DNA from: Tachypleus tridentatus
Taxonomy: Eukaryota; Arthropoda; Merostomata; Xiphosura; Limulidae
Length of the DNA: 64,000 nucleotides
Reading direction: 5' to 3'
Assembly (NCBI RefSeq): GCF_004210375.1
Contig: NC_134837.1
Coordinates: 160,807,310-160,871,309, forward strand
The position numbers and the translations under genes were made by a program. Of the stretch, positions 60,137 through 64,000 are shown one piece after another (position 1 is the stretch's first letter; the number at the start of each line of letters is the position of its first letter). The notes beneath the pieces are model-generated. The model saw only the letters and a program-made list of their open reading frames with translations, was not told the DNA's origin and made no database searches.

Positions 60137-60251
60137 TCCCTGGTGAGTTACCAATAAGTCTTTGGATTTACAACGCTAAAATTAGGGGATTGATTCCCAT
60201 AAGTGGGCACTACAGATAGTTCGATGTAGCTTTGTCATAAGAAAACACAGA
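60137..60251 (+). mobile_element. SINE-B copy
   Basis: CCCTGGTGAGTTACCAATAA, GGATTTACAACGCTAAAATT, GTAGCTTTGTCATAAG and an AAAACACAG end. Confidence 0.88.
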
Positions 60252-60694
60252 CTGGTTTGAAGTAAAATATTTACATAGCTGGAACATACTGCTTTGTCAA
60301 ACCACTCAGTATTAGAAATATAGTTAAAATCACTATATCCAGATTTCGTTAGGAACATTGTCAAACGGATGCACTTTAGGATTAACTATTGTAAGGAATT
60401 CAGTAACTATTTTATCGTATTTGACTCTAGATACAATAATGATTCTCGTTTAGTAACTTAACTTTTATATTATTCCGCGAAAAATCTTCTAGTGGTATAT
60501 TTCGTAATAGATAAACCTCGTTTGATAAAGAAACATAATAGTTTTACTAACATATTAAAATTTCTGACTGATATAGTGGGATGCCCAGAATGTTTCAAAC
60601 TTTTATTCTATTTGTTGAGATTAACCTTTCTGTGGAACTTATAAAACTGTCTTTGTTTTACTATTTTAAAAGCTCCATTGGCTTTGATACTCCA

Positions 60695-60803
60695 CTCTAC
60701 TGGTACTGGTTTACGGATTTACAACGTTAAGATCAGCAGTTTGATTCCACTCGGTGGACTCATCAGATAGCCCGAGATAGCTTTGCTAAATGAAAAACTC
60801 ACT
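60695..60803 (+). mobile_element. SINE-B copy
   Basis: TGGTACTGGTTTACGGATTT, CAGTTTGATTCCACTCGG, CATCAGATAGCCCGAGATAG. Two small plus frames beginning at 60783 and 60790 start in its tail and are chance. Confidence 0.88.
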
Positions 60804-63188
60804 CGCTTGCCTTTGGTACTATTATATTATGTTTTCTCAAATGTATGCTCGGGCATTTGGCCCAGTAAGAATGAAAACATTTCTGTTTCAAATTCTGTTA
60901 GAAAACTTATGGATACATATATTATTATGCGAGAAAATAAACAAAAATTCTTTATCTTCAAGCTTATGTTGAAATATGTATGGTAATTGGGAATTTTATT
61001 TGGATAAAAAATTGCTTGTAACAAAATGCCGATTCATGAAAAAGTAAATTTTAGCATCCCTGTTATGAAAATACTAATATAATAAGTGAAAGTTCATTGG
61101 AAACGATAACCCTTTTGTTTCTAATAATATAGTGAGTAACTTCGTGAAAGCTTATCTCACAGAAAACTGCTGTATCTGACAACAAAAAAACTTTACACAA
61201 ACGTATTTAATTACTTTTATCCCAAAATTTAAATCCAGTTGTGGACAAAGAAATTGGGTTTACGGTGCAAAACCAGATAAATGTCATGTTACACACTACA
61301 TGCAGAATGAAGTATACGTAATATCTCATTGGTGACCATTAACAAACAATGAGAAAGAAGAATGATCATATTTATTTTATTCATCTTACAAAACAATGAG
61401 AGATTTTTAATCATGCTAATTTTACCTCAGATGCACACTGTAATGTTGTTGGTCTGTAACTGAAAGAGTGAACTAAAATTTTGAAGTTATTTTTTAATTT
61501 TTCTTATATTGTTTTAACACTTTCTATCACTGTTTTTCACGTCATTGCTTTCTTTAAACCAGATCTTATGATGACTTATGAGGATAATATAAACTCTCAC
61601 TATTTTTTAATTATACCTATGTATCTACGTTTATTTGATTTTGGAACACTTAACAGAAAACTTGAGCATATAACTTGATACATCATAGGTAAGCCCCTTA
61701 TTTTCTCACATTGTACACGTATATATGCTTGTTTGTTTGGATTATTTTAAAGAACCGTGAATGAGGCCCAAAAGAAGATTGTTGATTCTCTTAGGTACAA
61801 TAAACACGTTTACTTTAAAATTGGCATTATCAAAAAATGAACCTTACCAAGCAATATTATAAAATATACTGAAAATTTCAAAACACTAGCTTCTATTGGG
61901 ATTCTACTTTCGGGTCTCATGAATTTACATAAAAACAACAACATATCTATGTCTGGAACCATTGAAATGAATAAACACGTTTAGATTTTTGTATGTTTGA
62001 CATTGAAAAACTCAAGGTAGTGATTCAGAGAGTTTGAAAGATTTCAGGATTGAGTGTATTGATTTACCAGAAAATTGGTAAGAACATGAAAATATTTGTT
62101 AAAAACAAGTTGCTCGGTTGTGTATGAATATATGTTACTTTCTTTGAGATTTCAAACATAGTTTACTAATGTCTTATAATATAGATTATTGAAAGCACCT
62201 TATCATACATTCTCATGACATGGTATCATTTCATGGACCTTTATAAACCTCAACTGTTCACATACTGTGACATAGACTATGTAAATTACCTGCTACTGCT
62301 ACAGCAATTATTGTATATCACCTGAGGATAATACAATTGTTATTAATCATGTCACAAACAACATCAGGTAATACCTCATCGTGTATCATTCATTCAGTAT
62401 GCTCTGTAGATATATAGATATATATTGTAATATGTACTGTTGCACAGTATTTAGTCATTTATGTTAGGTATTACTTAATATATATAAACAATTTAACTCT
62501 CTTTCTATGTATATGTATATATATATATATATTCTGTCATACGCACTGTTGTAAATTATTTAACCTTTTATTTTTATTAAGCATTGTCTGATCTTTCCAA
62601 ATCACTTAAGATTCTTTAAAGATATAGATATTATCATATGCACTATTGTACATTATTGAACCTTGTATTTTCGTAGTACACACTGGGCATTAGCTACATG
62701 TGTGCTCTTATAAGAATAAATGAAAAATAATATCCCTGTATAGGAATGTAAACTAATACAACTGTTCATTAAGAGTAAATAGTTGGCTTGGCTTAACTCG
62801 ATAATAAAGTGCAAAGCTTTATGTGAACTTTTCGACCGAGATATAATAATTTACATATAAGCCAATTTTAGTTTCTGTTTGTACTGATGCTCAAATCAAA
62901 AATAAAGTTCTTGTTTTTCTTAATGAAAATATATTATGGAATTTATGTATTTGCTGTTTTTATCACATGAATTTTAAAAGAAAGAAACAAAAAAGCAAAA
63001 GAAAGAAAAATGAAAACAAAAAATAATAAATGGAAAGGAAATACTAAAGTGAAAGCACATGCGTAAGAACAAAAGTAAGAACTTATCAGATACGAATGTG
63101 AAAAAACATTAACGTTAGTTAATACTTTATAGCAGCATATATATTATCGTTATTAACCCAATTTATAAAGTCTGTTATTCTATATTAC
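60804..63188. other. No gene seen; microsatellite-rich
   Basis: SINE-free. Holds the AT runs near 62400-62532 and an A/G-rich tract at about 62975-63035. The 65-codon plus frame at 61481-61678 starts with a signal-peptide-like hydrophobic run but has no other support. Confidence 0.5.
62513..62532. repeat. (AT)n microsatellite
   Basis: About ten AT dinucleotides following several shorter TATA runs from 62400, in a gene-free stretch. Confidence 0.9.
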
Positions 63189-63299
63189 CTGACTACAAAG
63201 TTCCCTAGGCGCAGGCATATGAGGTGTATTCTAGTGACTGCAGAAATAGCACCACATAACAATACAACGTCTGTCAGTCTTAACGCCTGTTCGCAAAAC
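63189..63299 (-). CDS. Candidate internal exon, protein unrecognised
   Basis: Read on the minus strand: a pyrimidine-rich acceptor (TTTCTCTACTTTTGAG) ends at 63300. It is followed by 111 bp with one frame open throughout (FCEQALRLTDVVLLCG, then AVTRIHLICLRLGNFVV), and then a donor CAG/GTAATA at 63188. The length is a multiple of three. The stretch contains more CpG and GC than its flanks. The two other frames contain stops. The open frame extends upstream through intron-like sequence rich in Phe and Leu codons, which adds nothing. No family is recognised. It could be a chance open frame, a fragment of a mobile element, or an exon of a minus-strand gene lying mostly beyond the window. Confidence 0.25.
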
Positions 63300-63639
63300 C
63301 TCAAAAGTAGAGAAATAATTATATTAATAGGGTAAAATAAAAAAAAACAATGTAAGAAGTCAAGAGAGTGAAGTAATGGGGCTCCAGCCCACAATGTTCT
63401 ATATTATATCGCGTTCAAAATCTGCAGACAGTTATGGGAAGGTTACTAGTCACAGAAGAATATAAAAGGCAAAAATACACAAAAAGTCCTATCATGAGGG
63501 TGAGGGTGAGTAAGAAAACCTTACTATCTGAGCTTGGGTCTCCAGTTTCGATTGGAATAGTAAAATATCAAATGAATAAGGTAATAAGGTAAAACATATA
63601 GTAGAATGAAATTCATGAAAAGTTGTCTAAATTGGTATA

Positions 63640-63712
63640 ACACCCATCAGGAGTATTGAAACCCCATTTTTTATTCTTATAAAACTTCAGACTTACCGCG
63701 GTAGTCCTAGGT
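63640..63712 (-). mobile_element. SINE-B/C head fragment, diverged
   Basis: CACCCATCAGGAGTATTGAA and ACTTCAGACTTACCGCGG match the B/C head. Confidence 0.6.
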
Positions 63713-64000
63713 GGTCAACTTTAAACCGAGAAATGAACATTTAAAGTCAAATTCAAGAAACTATCTTAGGAAGATACAATAAACTTTAAATCAACAAACA
63801 GTTACTCTCACCCTTTATTTAAAATAGTGGTTCAGCTCTGGCAACTTTCACCTGTTGTTTTGTATTGGTTTTTCTTGCACGTGATGATGAAAAATGATTA
63901 TTCAAAACATATTTTATATATTTTTAACTATTTTCACGTTTTTAGCGATTTTAAACAACTGGATGAGTACTTATTTTAAAAGGTGTATAGAAAACATTAG

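Noticed and set aside
61481..61678. 65-codon frame with a signal-peptide-like start
   Set aside because: Hydrophobic runs arise easily from T-rich DNA; no cleavage site, cysteines or splice signals support a secreted peptide.

Overview
The window is AT-rich, intron- and repeat-dominated animal nuclear DNA. There are no operons, ribosome binding sites or dense open reading frames. It is strewn with tRNA-derived short interspersed elements (SINEs), minisatellites and one true satellite array. The commonest SINE has a tRNA-like head, a conserved body and a GTTTGTTT-rich tail. I associate it from memory with horseshoe crabs (Xiphosura), so a chelicerate, most likely a horseshoe crab, is the best guess. 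That placement is an inference and was not checked against any database.

Only one protein-coding gene is well supported: an uninterrupted 217-codon ORF at 57522-58175 (+). It encodes a small protein with two membrane segments, a basic N-terminal tail and a Ser/Thr/Pro-rich C-terminal tail. A splice acceptor lies just before its ATG and a polyadenylation signal about 70 bases after its stop, so it looks like the last exon of a gene whose 5' UTR exon lies upstream. I do not recognise its family. Three weaker signals are listed as candidates: a possible 101-bp exon at 10126-10226 (+), a possible 111-bp exon at 63189-63299 (-), and a CpG-containing promoter or first-exon-like island at 18875-19011. 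Two decayed fragments (about 17735-18045 and 40135-40600, both minus) share a long upstream sequence and the start of an NDPN-x-(F/L)-CY protein motif, so they are copies of one dispersed coding repeat.

Layout: 0.6-5.2 kb, scattered SINEs. 6.0-8.7 kb, a 61-63 to 45-bp minisatellite followed by a 49-bp satellite with exactly 27 copies. 8.7-18.3 kb, SINEs, the 10.1-kb exon candidate and the first NDPN fragment. 19.0-22.9 kb, a SINE-free stretch, then a 4 x 27-bp array. 23.2-41.6 kb, dense SINEs with nested and tandem insertions and the second NDPN fragment. 41.8 kb, a foldback element with 42-bp arms. 42-48.7 kb, almost SINE-free and possibly the wreck of a larger element. 48.7-53.7 kb, SINEs and degenerate tandem repeats. 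54-57 kb, unannotated. 57.5-58.3 kb, the gene. 59-64 kb, sparse SINEs and the exon candidate.

Three SINE groups are used below. SINE-A has a head resembling a tRNA with a CGT anticodon loop, a full length of about 275 bp, and a GTTTGTTT tail. SINE-B is about 120 bp, with a head containing the box-B-like GGTTCGATTCC and an ACACAC tail. SINE-C is about 120 bp and is related to B, with a box-B-like GGTTTCGATACC and a GCTTTGTGCTTAATT tail. Strand is + when the tRNA-like head is at the lower coordinate. Several copies keep clear target-site duplications. I found no CRISPR, IS element, true tRNA or rRNA gene.
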